Below are positions 1-11,620 of a DNA stretch of 64,000 nucleotides, piece by piece. The stretch is from Circinella umbellata (taxonomy: Eukaryota; Mucoromycota; Mucoromycetes; Mucorales; Lichtheimiaceae). The notes beneath the pieces are model-generated. The model was not told where the DNA came from. It made no database searches and was given only the letters and a program-made list of their open reading frames with translations. The DNA is taken from assembly GCA_025093555.1 (NCBI GenBank), contig JAIWNF010000052.1, positions 1 through 64,000 of the forward strand. The letters are read 5' to 3'. Within the stretch, counting starts at the first letter, position 1. Every line of letters begins with the position of its first letter. The translations under genes and the position numbers were made by a program.

Positions 1-1520
1 ATATATATATATATATATATAAGTGGAGTGTATAAAAAAAAAGAACCATCATCCCATAGTATTTTATTTGCTCATAAAGTATTATAATTATTATTAGTGG
101 ACGTGTGATTACATATAAGGATCAACCACCATACCATTTTACACGATTATCCAATGATAAAATTCTCGAGGTAAAAAATAAAGAGAATACAAAAGAACAG
201 AGGGAAAGACATTGGATAGATAGATAAAAAAGGAAATAATAAGATAAAGTAATTGATCAATTACAATGCATGCATATATACGATAGTTTTTAAATACTGT
301 ACGACTTGATACACTTGTAAGACAACAAACATTGAAAGCATCAGATTTCCTTGGCTCTGACTCGTCATTCTCGGCGAGTCGGTTCCGGAGTGAAATTAAA
401 TTGATTGTATCAGCCACATCATGGACAGAAGATGAAGATTTTTCGATATTATTACGAGCTATTGAAAAGTATGAAGATTATGCAAGAGTGACACCAAATG
501 GTCCAAAATTATTATTTGTGATTACAGGCAAAGGACCTTTAAAAAGTTTTTATGAAGAAAAAATATCCAAGATGTCATTGGAGAAAACAAGAATTATTAC
601 TGCTTGGTTTGAAACGGCTGATTATCCTTTATTGTTGGGTAGCGCAGATCTTGGTATATCGCTTCATACGAGTACCAGTGGAATGGATTTACCAATGAAA
701 GTTGTGGATATGTTTGGATGTGGTCTACCTGTATGTGCTGCATCATTTGAGTGGTAAGTTTTTCTTTCTTTCGTTAATGTACATCTTGATAAAAAAAATA
801 GCAAATTATATTCAAACAAATGAATAATCGTATCATGTTATTTTGTTCGTTTTGGATTAATCGGAATGCACACAAAACGGCCTTTTTCAAATAATTCTTT
901 TTTTCTTTAGTTTGAGTGAACTTGTTGTGGATGGAAAGAATGGTCTGACTTTCTCTGATAGCGACCAACTAGCAGATCAGTTAATGGTATGTGTTATAAT
1001 GATAGTTGGTGTGATAAAGAATAAGAATATGGTGTGATATTCATATCAATTGGTCTCCGTTATTATTTTTAGGATTTATTTGTTCGAAAACCAAGTTATC
1101 TTGAAGAATTACGTAAAAATGTAATAGAAGAATATAAGGATCGAAATTGGGAAAAACAATGGAATAATACTATCCGTGATATATTTATTTCTCCACAGCA
1201 ACATTAAAAATCGAAAAGTTTTAATTAGATCAGTTTTTTTTTTGATTTTAACAGGATACGTAGCTATAATATCCCATTTATCCACCGTAATAACATGCTT
1301 CTTTATACAAGGAAGCTATTTCTTTGTATTTTTATTTTCAATATCCATTAGTATATTGTTTTAAAAAGTAAAAATAATCATAAAATAGATTTCAGGCTTT
1401 GATTCATTCAACTACGTTTTTTGTGTAACATTTTAGCTCGGATGTTAGTAGCACTTGCATTAATGATTCCGTTGTCTTAAGTATACTTTTGTTTATAATC
1501 ATCCTGTTTTCTCTCTCCTT
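1..1520. repeat. Segmental duplication, copy 1 (ALG1 3' half and downstream DNA)
   Basis: From the opening (TA)n tract the sequence matches 5558-7600 almost base for base through the ALG1 exons and introns. Downstream it matches in patches: 1290-1378 pairs with about 7287-7380, and 1398-1515 with about 7460-7600. Copy 2 has about 0.5 kb of extra DNA in its 3' flank (about 6840-7270). The left limit lies outside the window. Confidence 0.8.
98..1207 (+). CDS. ALG1: ALG1-like chitobiosyldiphosphodolichol beta-mannosyltransferase, 3' part (copy 1)
   Basis: This is the C-terminal part of the ER-membrane enzyme that adds the first mannose to the dolichol-linked N-glycan precursor; the 5' part lies left of the window. 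Exons read by eye are 98-170, 287-753, 911-986 and 1073-1207, joined by GT-AG introns. They give the family signatures [41 protein letters not shown] (the sugar-nucleotide-binding end of a GT-B fold) and ELVVDGKNGLTF, then a stop after SPQQH. No frame lesion is visible, unlike the second copy at 4695-6786. The window starts inside a (TA)n tract of an intron that is also present in copy 2. Family identity is secure; whether the full gene is functional cannot be judged without the upstream exons. Confidence 0.85.
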
Positions 1521-2365
1521 CTCTGTCTCTCTGTGGAAATATTATTTGTGGCAATGTAAGTAATTTGCGTTGATGCAGAATCGATTTACTTATATCACCA
1601 CAAATAAATGTTCTCAATCAATTTACTCAATTTACTTCTTGCATCTTTCCCTCCACCATGCCAGATTTATCCCCAGGGAAACCCACTGCGTGCTGGCGAA
1701 ACGACAAGACCAGTCTAATTAAAAATAGTTTTTATAGCACACAATGAAGATAATCATTAGTTGGGTTCATTTTTTTCTTGCATTATATGGTGCATTTTCA
1801 AACTATAAATTATGTTTTTCTAAAGTATGTTTGATACCTTTAACCTATTTTATCTTTGAGTTTTTCAAAGTAACATACATCTTCTGCATCCCCCCCCCCT
1901 TATTATTATTTAGCTTGATAAACTTGTCTGTATCATACACTTTTCTAATAACTCTGTTCGCCTCCCGCCATAGTTGAATGTTTCAAAATCTTCTCTTCTC
2001 TGCTTAAGTGTACCAAAAGCTGTAAAGTTTGAAAGCCTAAGGATTTTTTTTCTTTATTAAAATTGGAAAAGTAAACCATGATTTTTGTTCTTTCGATATC
2101 AAAAAGCACGATTCTTATATTACATTGTTCAAATACGAGAGCGTAAAAAAAAACCTTTGGCATTTAAAAAATCAAAATTCTCTTGGGTATTCAAGATAGA
2201 ATAATGCACCATATATGGAATCGATTTTTCTTCAATAGATAAAGCGCCAGCAATAGACGAAAATGAGAAGGAAGACGCACAAGGCATACTCTATAACAGA
2301 TTTTTTTTTATTTTATCAATTGCTCTTTTGATAAAAATTTTTTTGAACAAGCTATCTTTATAATA
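1208..2365. other. Intergenic, no gene recognised; contains a small inverted repeat
   Basis: AT-rich DNA with no convincing coding signal. An imperfect inverted repeat has arms at 1543-1563 and 1586-1606 (18 of 21 bases pair). Copy-1/copy-2 homology of the ALG1 flank fades near 1520. Confidence 0.6.
1543..1606. repeat. Imperfect inverted repeat
   Basis: Left arm TATTTGTGG..GTAAGTAA at 1543-1563 and right arm TTACTTAT..CCACAAATA at 1586-1606 pair at 18 of 21 positions around a 22-nt loop. It could be a miniature-transposon remnant or a transcript hairpin downstream of ALG1. No target duplication was identified. Confidence 0.4.
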
Positions 2366-2719
2366 TTATACTTTTGGCGATCGTTCCAGTCTCAATATTA
2401 ATTCGTAGCTTCGTCCAAGACTTTGCTTCCAATCACCATGACGTTCATTTGAGATTTTGATTTCAAGAAAAATCTCTCCATATCTACTTTGGCCTTGGTT
2501 TTGTATAATTTTTTTCATGATATCCTTGTACACTTGCTTGAACTTGGAAATAAAAGACTTCAAAGTATCGTCATATTCAACAAATGTCTTAAACCAAACC
2601 ACGATCAGCACTTCTATGTGGTTTTCATCGATATTCAAGACGCCTTGTCTAGTTAATCTTGCCTTTTTAGTCTTAGCGTAATTTTCTAATGCAACATCTA
2701 CTAGGTTCTTAGCATGGCT
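2366..2719 (-). pseudogene. Unrecognised coding fragment, possibly the 3' part of the KDZ transposase remnant
   Basis: An open frame of about 117 codons on the minus strand begins after an in-frame TGA at 2720-2722 and ends at a TAG at 2366. It has no clear start and its composition looks like real coding DNA (lysine- and aromatic-rich, for example VVWFKTFVEYDDTLKSF and ISNERHGDWKQSLGRSY). It is on the same strand as, and downstream of, the KDZ-like fragment at 2920-3150, so it may be the degraded C-terminus of that transposase. It could equally be an unrelated fragment. I do not recognise it on its own. Confidence 0.3.
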
Positions 2720-2919
2720 TCAGAGAACAAAAAGTGCATTAGAAGAAAGAGTTGAAGATAATGGTTATTTAACTATTATACATCCTAAATTCCACTCCGA
2801 GTGTAATTAAATTGAGTGTTACTAGGGATCTCCTGGAATGAATTGTGACTATACGCTGTAGGTATACGTACAAATATCTAGAGAAGAATTTAAATATGAA
2901 CCTTCAATAGAGTGTCACC

Positions 2920-3150
2920 TTACAAGGAATACTCTAACAAAGTTTTATTATTGTGATTATAAACATGCATGATTATAGGTATCGGAACGTATAGCGTTAT
3001 GGTGAGTCGCTTATTCATGGGTGGCATGTTGCGGCACATGTTCATCAACAAAGAAAGGAAGCTCCACATTCTTTCCTGTGTTTCACCATTGATGAAGCCA
3101 AAATGCTTCACAAGTCGCGGATGGTACTTGATCTTTTTTCTGTACGTATG
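2920..3150 (-). pseudogene. KDZ-superfamily transposase fragment
   Basis: Reading leftwards, the frame gives HPRLVKHFGFINGETQERMW, then SFLSLLMNMCRNMPPMNKRL. This matches the late conserved block of Kyakuja-Dileera-Zisupton transposases (typically GFGLTDGEGxERxWSxLRxx..xxMxxxxRxDxLT), in which the DGE acidic motif contributes to the catalytic site. Here the motif reads NGE, so the leading Asp is replaced by Asn. Upstream and downstream frames are broken, so this is a dead relic rather than a gene. It sits between the two ALG1 copies. The family call rests on this one block only. Confidence 0.45.
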
Positions 3151-4694
3151 AATAAATAATCAGTTTTAAAAGGTAGTGAACATTAGTTAGTTTTAGTAAG
3201 ACAGAAACTTGGAAAAGCGATTAAAAAACGCATTTATACCTGATAGGATGGCTTATGCCTTGTTATATGCTATACCCTAACTGCGATTGGAGCACTTTTT
3301 TATGCATGCAAGCGCTCCACCAATTGACGAAATCAATCCTAAACGTCGCAAACAAAAAGATTTTCTTGTTCTCTTTGGTATAAAGTCTCTTGCTCCTCCC
3401 CTCCCCTCCCCCCTCATCTTTTTCTCCCGTAGTCCAATATTATGTATAACCTGTGAAACAAAGCATAACCAAATTATTCATTTCTATATAAAGGCTTTTA
3501 AACTGATTTCATTTATGGTGCTATTGAGGTTTATTGAATGTAACAGTACGACTCCTGAACTTACTGGCTTTAGTAAAAAGCTATAATCTATAGCAACATG
3601 CGATTTGGTTTGTTCAAAAGCACGAGCTAATCTTAAAAAGTGTCAATTGACACTGGAGGCACTTGTAAGTAAGTGGCCAATTGAAATTTATGAAACCGTT
3701 AGAAACATTGTTTTTCAAATAATAAAAAGCAAAAGAAAAAAAATGTGAATTTGATCATGTTAAATGGGTGGCGTGGCTTGCTTAATAACACTACAGTAAA
3801 CATGTTCTTTTTTTTCATGATACCTATTCACGACGGTTTTGAATTTGATGACATTTAAAGGACAAAGAATGGAATTTCTCTACTCCTACCTGAAACGTAA
3901 AAGGAATAAATAAGTAACCATGGTAATGCCTTCTAAAAATAACAGTGAAAATCTTCCCAGAATTTTAATAAGCAAGAACAAGATGCAGAAGAAAAAATAA
4001 TAATAATATAGACGAAGCCTTATTGTTATTATATTATAACAACAAGGAAAAATCCATTTGAGTATCTAGTTTATAGTAGATTTTGTAGGGCTTATAATTA
4101 GAGATATTGAAAAAAACAGATTCCTCCTTAAAAGAGGTTTATTTTCATTGTTGTCATATATCAGTTTATACACAACTTGATTCCTGTATGAAAGAAAGAG
4201 ACACTTCATTAAATATCAGAAAAAAAAGACATTTCTATCATGAATGATAAGCATCTACAATTTTTGTATATTCGAAATGGTATTCTTTAAACTTAAGGAG
4301 TGATTTTGAATTAGGTGTATAGAATTTTATTATCACGCATCATCATTACGTAGATATATAATTCTTTATTTGAGAGGGAAAGATCTCCTTTAAATATATA
4401 TAAGTTCCTTATTTTAATATAGTTCAACTGGTTTTTTGAACGATCAACTTTTTTGTCAATATTTTTTTTTTCAATGGTACTATGGATAGTTGTTGATTTG
4501 AGAACACAAACTTTACTTCTATGGTCTTTTTCCCCCGATAACATGGATGTTTTTCTTTATAAGTTTCACTTACATCTTAAAATCACCCAATCAAAACACA
4601 CGCATTCGCGACATTATAACATTTGATTAATGCGAAGGCATTGATTGCGAATTTTGCCTTTTTTTTGTCAAGTACGTAAGATGGGTTGTTGAAA
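3151..4694. other. Intergenic, no gene recognised
   Basis: AT-rich with short open frames that lack family resemblance. A short plus-strand run around 3600-3745 (SKARANLKKCQLTLEALVSK) looks faintly coding but has no start and no recognisable relatives. Confidence 0.5.
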
Positions 4695-5238
4695 ATGGAA
4701 ACATATGCTTGGTACTCGTATCCTACGACTTTACTTATTTGAATCAACAGGACCTTCTATTACGCGCCCCACTGTCCAAGTCGTTGTATTCAGGTGACAT
4801 TGGACGATTCCCCCACGCATGCGTTGTCATGCTATTTCTCTTGCTGATGCTGGATGTCAAGTTGATTTAATTGGTTATGTTAGTATTTAGTGGGATTTTT
4901 TTAACATTTAAAATCTGTGCGTATGTTTTGTATATTATATAGAAAGAAAAAGGAAGGTGTAAAAAAATCAGTTGTCATGAATACTGGGTGTTGGTTACAG
5001 TACTACGGATACTGCACCAGGATCTCGTGTCATTTACCAATCGTTATATACGTGTACGGCCTATTCAATCTGCTTGGTCAGTACCTGAAGGAATGCCTCA
5101 TCTACTTTATTCACTATGGCTCCATTCAAAATAATTTTTATTGGATGTCAACTTGTTTATATCATGGGGGCTATTACACAATCTCCCAACTTTATTTTTG
5201 TGCAGGTAAAAAAAATAAACGAAGTTATTCGTAATGAT

Positions 5239-5280
<42 letters not shown>

Positions 5281-5553
5281 CTCATGTCATTCTTTTTTAT
5301 GTATTTCATATATAGAATCTACCTGCTATTCCTACATTAATGATTGCACGTATCATTGTCACATTACGTCAAGCTAAGCTTATAATTGATTTGCATAATT
5401 TTGGCTATTCTGTTTTGGGTATTAAACTTGGAATGGATAGCAAAGTTGTACAGCTTGCAAAACGTTATGAACAATATTTTGGTAAACGTCCGTACGCTCA
5501 TTTGACGGTGACAGACCGTATGCATCGTGAATTAGTTGACTGGGGAGTAAGGT

Positions 5554-5591
<38 letters not shown>

Positions 5592-6786
5592 TGGAGTGTA
5601 TAAAAAAAAAGAACCATCATCCCATAGTATTTTATTTGCTCATAAAGTATTATAATTATTATTAGTGGACGCGTGATTACATATAAGGATCAACGACCAT
5701 ACCATTTTACACGATTATCCGATGATAAAATTCTCGAGGTAAAAAATAAAAGAGAATACAAAAGAACAGCGGGATAGACATTATATAGATAGACAAAAAA
5801 GGAAATAATAAGATAAAGTAATTGATTAATTACAATGCGTGCATATATACGACAGTTTTTAAATACTGTACGACTTGATACACTTGTAAGACAACAAACA
5901 TTGAAAGCATCAGATTTTCCTTGGTTCTGACTCGTCATTCTCGGCGAGTCGGTTCCGGAGTGAAATTAAATTGATCGTATCAGCCACATCATGGACAGAA
6001 GATGAAGATTTTTCGATATTATTACAGGTTATTGAAAAATATGAAAATAATACAAGAGTGACACCAAATAGTCCAAAATTATTATTTGTGGTTACAGGCA
6101 AAGGACCTTTAAAAAGTTTTTTTATAAAGAAAAAATTTCCAAGATATACATTGAATGTTATTACTGCTTGGTTTGAAACGGGCTGATTATCCTTTATTGT
6201 TGGGTAGCGCAGATCTTGGTATATCGCTTCATACGAGTACCAGTGGAATGGATTTACCAATGAAAGTTGTGGATATGTTTGGATGTGGTTTACCTGTATG
6301 TGCTGCATCATTTGAGTGGGTAAAATTTTTTCTTTCTTTCGTTAATGTACATCTTGTACGTAATATTAAAAAAAAATGATCATATCATATTCAAACGAAT
6401 GAATAATCGTATCATGTTATTTAGTTTATTTATTATTTCGAATTAATGTTCGGAATGCACACGAAACGGTGTTTTTTTTTTTTAGTTTGAAGGAACTCGT
6501 TGTAGATGGGAAAGAATGGTCTGACTTTCTTTAATGGCGACCCAACTGGCGGAGCAGTTAATGGTATGTGTTATAATAATAGTTGGTATGATAAAGAATG
6601 AGAATATGGTGTGATATTCACATTAATTGGTCTCCGTTATTATTTTTAGGATGTATTTGTTCGAAGCCCAAGTTATCTTGAATAATTAAGTAAAAATGTA
6701 ATAGAGGAATATAAGGATTGGAATTGGGAAAAAAAAACAATGGAATAATACGATCTGTGATATATTTATTTCTCCACAACAGAATT
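4695..6786 (+). pseudogene. ALG1: ALG1-like mannosyltransferase pseudogene (copy 2)
   Basis: All regions of ALG1 are present in order. The N-terminal GDIGR..PRMRCHAISLADAGCQVDLIGYV is near 4795-4880. NLPAIPTLMIARIIVTLR is at 5318-5369, DLHNFGYSVLGIKLGMDSKV at 5390-5450, and VITYKDQRPYHF near 5671-5706. The SATSWTEDEDFSILL and [17 protein letters not shown] blocks end at 6320. Frame lesions are visible at the GDIGR motif, near 5117 (PHLLYSL / MAPFKIIF), an added base in the run near 5915, an added G near 6180, and several in the last two exons (6486-6560, 6650-6760). The intron at about 5207-5317 carries a (GA)n tract. Copy 1 is intact over its shared part, so copy 2 has decayed since duplication. 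Confidence 0.8.
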
Positions 6787-7600
6787 AGATCAGCTTTTTT
6801 TTTCATTTTAACAGGATAGCTATAATATCCCATTTATCCATATATATATTCATTGCTCTGTCTCTCTTTAAAAAAAAGTAGCCCAATTGGATTACACAAA
6901 ACTCTTTGTGTATTGTTACACATATGGAAAAAAAGAATCATCTTACTCTTTCCTTTGTGTTTTTTTTTTCTGTATTATAATATGTAAGAATAATAATAGT
7001 AAATAGTAATGATCTATTACATTTGTGTGTATGTGTGTGTGTGTCTGTGCTTCCAGTAATCTAATAAACTAGTTGAGCTTACTTAATCCAACCTAATATA
7101 AGGTAACAGAAATGACGTCGCAAGTTTTATTCTCTCTCTCTTTCTCTCTCTTATTTTTTTTTTTTGAAGAAAAACTATTAAAGATATTTAGAGAACCGCG
7201 AAAAAAAAACTTTAATATTATATAGATAAATTAATAATGAATGAATGAATGATGATGAAGGACGTTGAATAGTATACATCATAATAACATGCTTCTTTTA
7301 TACAAGGAAGCTATTTCTTTGTTTTACCCCCTCCCCCCCAATATCCATTAGTATATTGTTTTTAGAAAGTAATAAAATAGATCCAACATCTCGGTTAATA
7401 CTATATTTTGATTTCAAACATGGTTTTTTGAACCAAATTCAGTCATTTACGATCGCTTCGATTCATTCAACTCCGTTTTTTGTGTAACTTTTGGGCTTGG
7501 ATATATAGTAGTACTTGGGGTTAAGTCCGGATTGGTGATTCCGTCGTGGTTGTTGTTGTTGTCTTTAATGTACTTTTGTTTATAATCACCCTGTTTTCTC
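5558..7600. repeat. Segmental duplication, copy 2
   Basis: This matches 1-1520 from the same (TA)n tract through the ALG1 exons into the 3' flank, with single-base substitutions and small indels. About 0.5 kb is present only here (about 6840-7270). The homology ends in (TC)n/poly(T) DNA near 7600. Confidence 0.8.
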
Positions 7601-8169
7601 TCTCAATTTCTCTTTTTCTCTCTCTCTCTCTCTCTCTCTCTACCCCCCTTTTTTATTATTTCCCCCTTTTTTTTTTTTTTTTTGTTGCTTTGGTTCGTTT
7701 TTTCTCCTTTTTTTTTTTGTACATAATACGCTTTTTTGTTTTTTAGTATACCTTTCATTCTCTTTTGGTGTAGATCCTCATTGATAGAAACACCCAATTT
7801 ATTATTCTATTTGGGAAAGTACAACTGATAATAATATAACACCAATCCATTCAACAATAACAGTAAAATCAAACAGTAACAAAAAAACAACAACAACAAC
7901 CAAAAAAAAAAAAAAAAAAGAAAAAAAAAACCTAAAACTTTTTTTCCTCCCTCTCCTTTTTTTTTCCCGTTTGTTCCTTGATCTACGTACCTTTTTTTCT
8001 CTTTCTTTCTTTCTCTCTCTCTCTCTCTCTCTCTCCCTCTTTTTATTTACACATATACACATAACCCGTATCTTTTTTATTTATTTATAAAGAATATATC
8101 TACAACAAATTGTTATATCAATTCCTCCATCGACCCAATTAAATCAAGTCTTCAAATCATTTTATTTAT
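6787..8169. promoter_or_regulatory. Intergenic and 5' region of the methyltransferase gene
   Basis: No gene seen. It holds (TG)n near 7026, (TC)n at 7616-7641 and 8008-8036, long T-runs at 7655-7720 and an A-run at 7901-7930. The pyrimidine-rich 7930-8040 segment just upstream of the start at 8170 looks like a fungal core promoter/leader, but no individual site can be proven. Confidence 0.4.
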
Positions 8170-9758
8170 ATGGGGAATCAAACAAGTCGAGTGATTGAAC
8201 GAACAAAAGAAAAACGAGGTAGTAAAACACGTCGAAAAAGTACAGCTACGGTAGGTGCTCGATCACATTCATCATTATCCATATCCCACGCAAGTAGCTC
8301 CTACTCTCATGGAAATTATGATTGGGTTGAACCCTACCCTTCAACAACATCCAGTGGTGGAGCTATTGATAATGCCATGGCAGTTGCCTCTGCTGCTGTT
8401 TCAACTACACCCACAACGACCACTACAACTACATCTTCGACAAGAAGTGAATTTTCTTCAACATTAACACCTACAATACCTAATAATAATGATAATAATA
8501 AATTTAATACTTCAAAATCATTACCAATTGATAATCTACCACGACGTAAATCTATTAGCGAGGTACTTCACAATAAGCAACGTAAAGCAAGTGTTTCTCG
8601 TCCCACAGCAACAGATCAAGATGATTTTCGAGAATATGATCGTTTACAACGTCAGGTAATATAAATAATAACTCTACTTTAAATAAATGAAAGCATCTCT
8701 CTTCCCTTCCTCTCCCAATCACGTTTTTATTTTTTATTTCATATAATAGTAATAGTATATTATTAATAATTATTATTATTATTATGACTATTCAGCATTA
8801 TTTATTAAAAAGTGCAAGAAAATCAAATGCATGTGCACCTATTGAAAAACCTACAACCATTGTTGATATTGGAACAGCAAATGGTATTTGGGCAATAGAA
8901 ATGGCAGCAGAACATTTTAATGCTCGAGTCATTGGTATTGATATTAAACCACCTACAACACATCAACAAGTAACTGGCCCCAAGAATTTAAGTTATGTTG
9001 AAGCTGACATTAATGATCCATTACCACTTGAAGATGCATCGGTTGATTTGTAAGTTTGTAAATTGGGAGAGTAGAGAACTAATTTTTTTTTGATAAAAAA
9101 TTAACAATGAATTATATAGTATTTTCCAACGATCTATGGGAACTGTTATTCGAAAAGATAAATGGAATCATATACTAGAAGAAATGTTTCGTATACTTAA
9201 ACCAGGTGGATATATTGAACTTATTGAACAAGATCTTTGGCATCATAATCCTGGTATGTATTATATATATATGAATAAATAAATGGGAATGAGGTTGATA
9301 AAACTTACCTAATTGAAAAACAATAATAGGACCAGTACAAAATGCATTTGATACATTTATGCAGGAACAATGTGTAGAATGGGGTCTGGATTTTGCATTC
9401 ACCGAATCTTTGGGAACAAAAATAGAAGAATCAGGTTTTGAAAACTTGGAATATAGACAATTAGATATTCCTATTGGTGAATGGCCAAAAGACGCAGGTA
9501 AATAATAATAATAATAATAATAATTATTATATATTTATAATGATTATTAACTAACGCCCTTATCTAGAATTAAAACAATTTGGATTTATTAACAAAGAAA
9601 CGCGTAAACTTTACTTGAGAAATCGTAAAACATTCTTTATGAGTAATTGGGGTTTATCCAATGAAGATTATGATATGGCAGTTCAAGAAGTACTTGAAGA
9701 ATTTGAAGATTATCATGGATTTACACGTTTTAATTGTTGGATTGGAAGGAAACCTTAG
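8170..9758 (+). CDS. SAM-dependent methyltransferase with N-myristoylation-type N-terminus
   Basis: Exons 8170-8655, 8796-9049, 9120-9253, 9330-9497 and 9568-9758 give a 410-residue class I methyltransferase. The first 160 residues are Ser/Thr-rich and disordered. They start MGNQTSR, where Gly2 and Ser6 fit the N-myristoylation consensus. The SAM-binding motif I is VDIGTANGIWAIEMA (about residue 185), followed by the acidic loop VIGIDIKPP, VEADINDPLPLEDASVDF and EEMFRILKPGGYIELIEQ. The fold resembles the fungal LaeA/methyltransferase-domain group, large in Mucorales, but the substrate cannot be told from sequence. The start is the first ATG of the long open exon, and all splice phases are consistent. 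The family call is firm; membrane anchoring is inference. Confidence 0.85.
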
Positions 9759-10369
9759 GAAACACACACACACACCACTTCCCCGCGCGTTTTTTTGTAT
9801 ATTTTTTTTTAATTATGGTCCTTTTTTTTTCTTTCTTTTATGATTATATGATTTATATAGACCCTCATTACAAACCAAACATTTTAGATAATTTTACCTT
9901 TCATTATTTAATAATAATATCACAAATAAGTTGTAATTTTCAAACACACACACACACAATCAATCTCTCTCCCTTTCTTTTTTTTTTTTACAATCTATAT
10001 AATATAATATCAACATCCACATCACGTTTTACATAATAGACAACTACGTATTATTCAAAAAGAATATATATATATATAAATATAAAAAAACTTTTAATAT
10101 GAAAATTACTTATAGTACAAAAAAGAAAAAAAAATAATAATTACAGAAATAAATAAATAGAGTTGAGTGGAAGAGGGGTGGGGAGGGGGGAGGGGAATAA
10201 TTATATGTATAAGTTAAAATAATATGTTATATTATTGTGGTTTTTTGTTTTGTTTGTTTATAAAGAAGAAACGGAAAGAAAGGAGGCGGGGGAATCGTGT
10301 GAGTTTGACGTGAGGATAGAAATGTTTTATTTATTCATGTTTTTTTTTTATTATTTATTTATTTATTTA
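9759..10369. other. 3' intergenic region between convergent genes
   Basis: No gene seen. The methyltransferase (plus) and the GPS2-like gene (minus) converge here. It contains short (CA)n tracts at 9762-9774 and 9943-9957, (TA)n at 10063-10076 and a G-rich stretch at 10172-10195. Confidence 0.5.
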
Positions 10370-11620
10370 TTAGGGTTGGACAGGTGAAGAAGACCAAGGT
10401 TGTGGTGCATAATCACGAGGTGAATACGATGACCGATATAGAGGTCTTTGTTGTGGTTGTTGTGGTTGACGAGGATGACAATAACGAGATGAATGATAAT
10501 AAGATGATGAGGGTGCTAATGATACTTGTGTCTATTAAAAAAAAAAGCGCGGTGATAAGTATAAAAAAAGAACGTTACATCTTTCAATAAAAGGAAAGGG
10601 GAACGGAAACACCAAAGTAAGGTTTCGGTGTTACCATCAACACCATTTTTAGTAGCTTACCCTTTTATTAATATTATTATTGTTGTTGTTGTTAAAAGGT
10701 CGTCCATATACTGAAGGTTGTACTAATGATCTTTTGTTATTGTAATGATGATAATTATTGGATGGTGGTGATAAAGAAGCTGTGGATGAAGACGAAGAAG
10801 AAGAAGAAGATGATGATGATGATGTCGATAAAGATGGTGGAGAATGTTGTTTTTGTTGTTGCCAACTTGGACGGTATGCTGGAGTTGTAGGTGGAGTTGT
10901 AGTATTTGATGGTTTAGAGGGTGGAGCAGTAATCACAATAGGTAATGGAGAAGATGAGTCATTTTCATTGACCGACCAAGGACTGTTGCTAGTGTCGTTT
11001 TTTTTATTGTTGTTGTCTACTACTACATTCGTATTTTCTTTTTTTACAATAGGTGTTACTTCTTTTACTTCTCCTTCTTCTTCAAGTAAAGGTGTTTTTT
11101 CTTTTTGTTGTTTTAATTCCTCTTGTTCTTGTTCTTGTTGCATTAAACGTTTAATGAGTTGAAACAAATAATGTTTTTCTTGTTTTAATTCCTCTAATTT
11201 TTTTGCAATGTCCGTGGCTGTCATGTTATTTATGGTTTGTTTTTTCTCTTTTTTAATAGAAAGTTGTTTATCTTTTTGTTGTTGATGTGATGGATTGATT
11301 ATCTTATCATTCTGTTCAGGAATAAATTCATGAATAGGACTCTCCACAGGAGGAGAAGGTAAACCACCATGGTTTATTAAAATGGCATTCTCTTTATCTT
11401 CTTTTTCATGTTGTAAATGATTTTTCTTTAAAGGTCTGTGATTGATTATCATACTACTTGGACAAACAGATGATAATTTACGTTTCTTTGCAGCAACACA
11501 TTTTTTAATAATAACATGACGAATTGATTGAATATGAGGTGAAGGATCCAAATGAAATGTGATTGATTGTTGTTGTTGTTGTTGTAATGTATCGTTTACG
11601 TTAAAGATATGTTCAACCAT
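10370..11620 (-). CDS. GPS2-like corepressor subunit candidate, low-complexity coiled-coil protein
   Basis: Exons 10661-11620 and 10370-10531 (minus strand) encode about 373 residues starting MVEHIFNVND. Most of the chain is Gln/Asn/Ser/Pro-rich and disordered, with a run of 14 serines near the end of exon 1. The one structured segment is a predicted helix/coiled coil, DIAKKLEELKQEKHYLFQLI, followed by KRLMQQEQEQEELKQQKEK. It resembles the LKEEKHQLFLQLKKVLHEE helix I recall from animal GPS2, a subunit of the NCoR/SMRT-HDAC3 corepressor (SET3C-like in fungi). A nuclear corepressor role is therefore inferred from one motif. The last exon is Tyr/Pro/Gln-rich. The longer open frame upstream to 11866 was rejected as leader because it is translated homopolymer DNA. 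Confidence 0.5.

Noticed and set aside
7546..8062. Open frames rich in Phe/Ser/Leu and in Arg/Glu/Lys
   Set aside because: Pure products of (TC)n, poly(T) and poly(A) tracts upstream of the methyltransferase gene.
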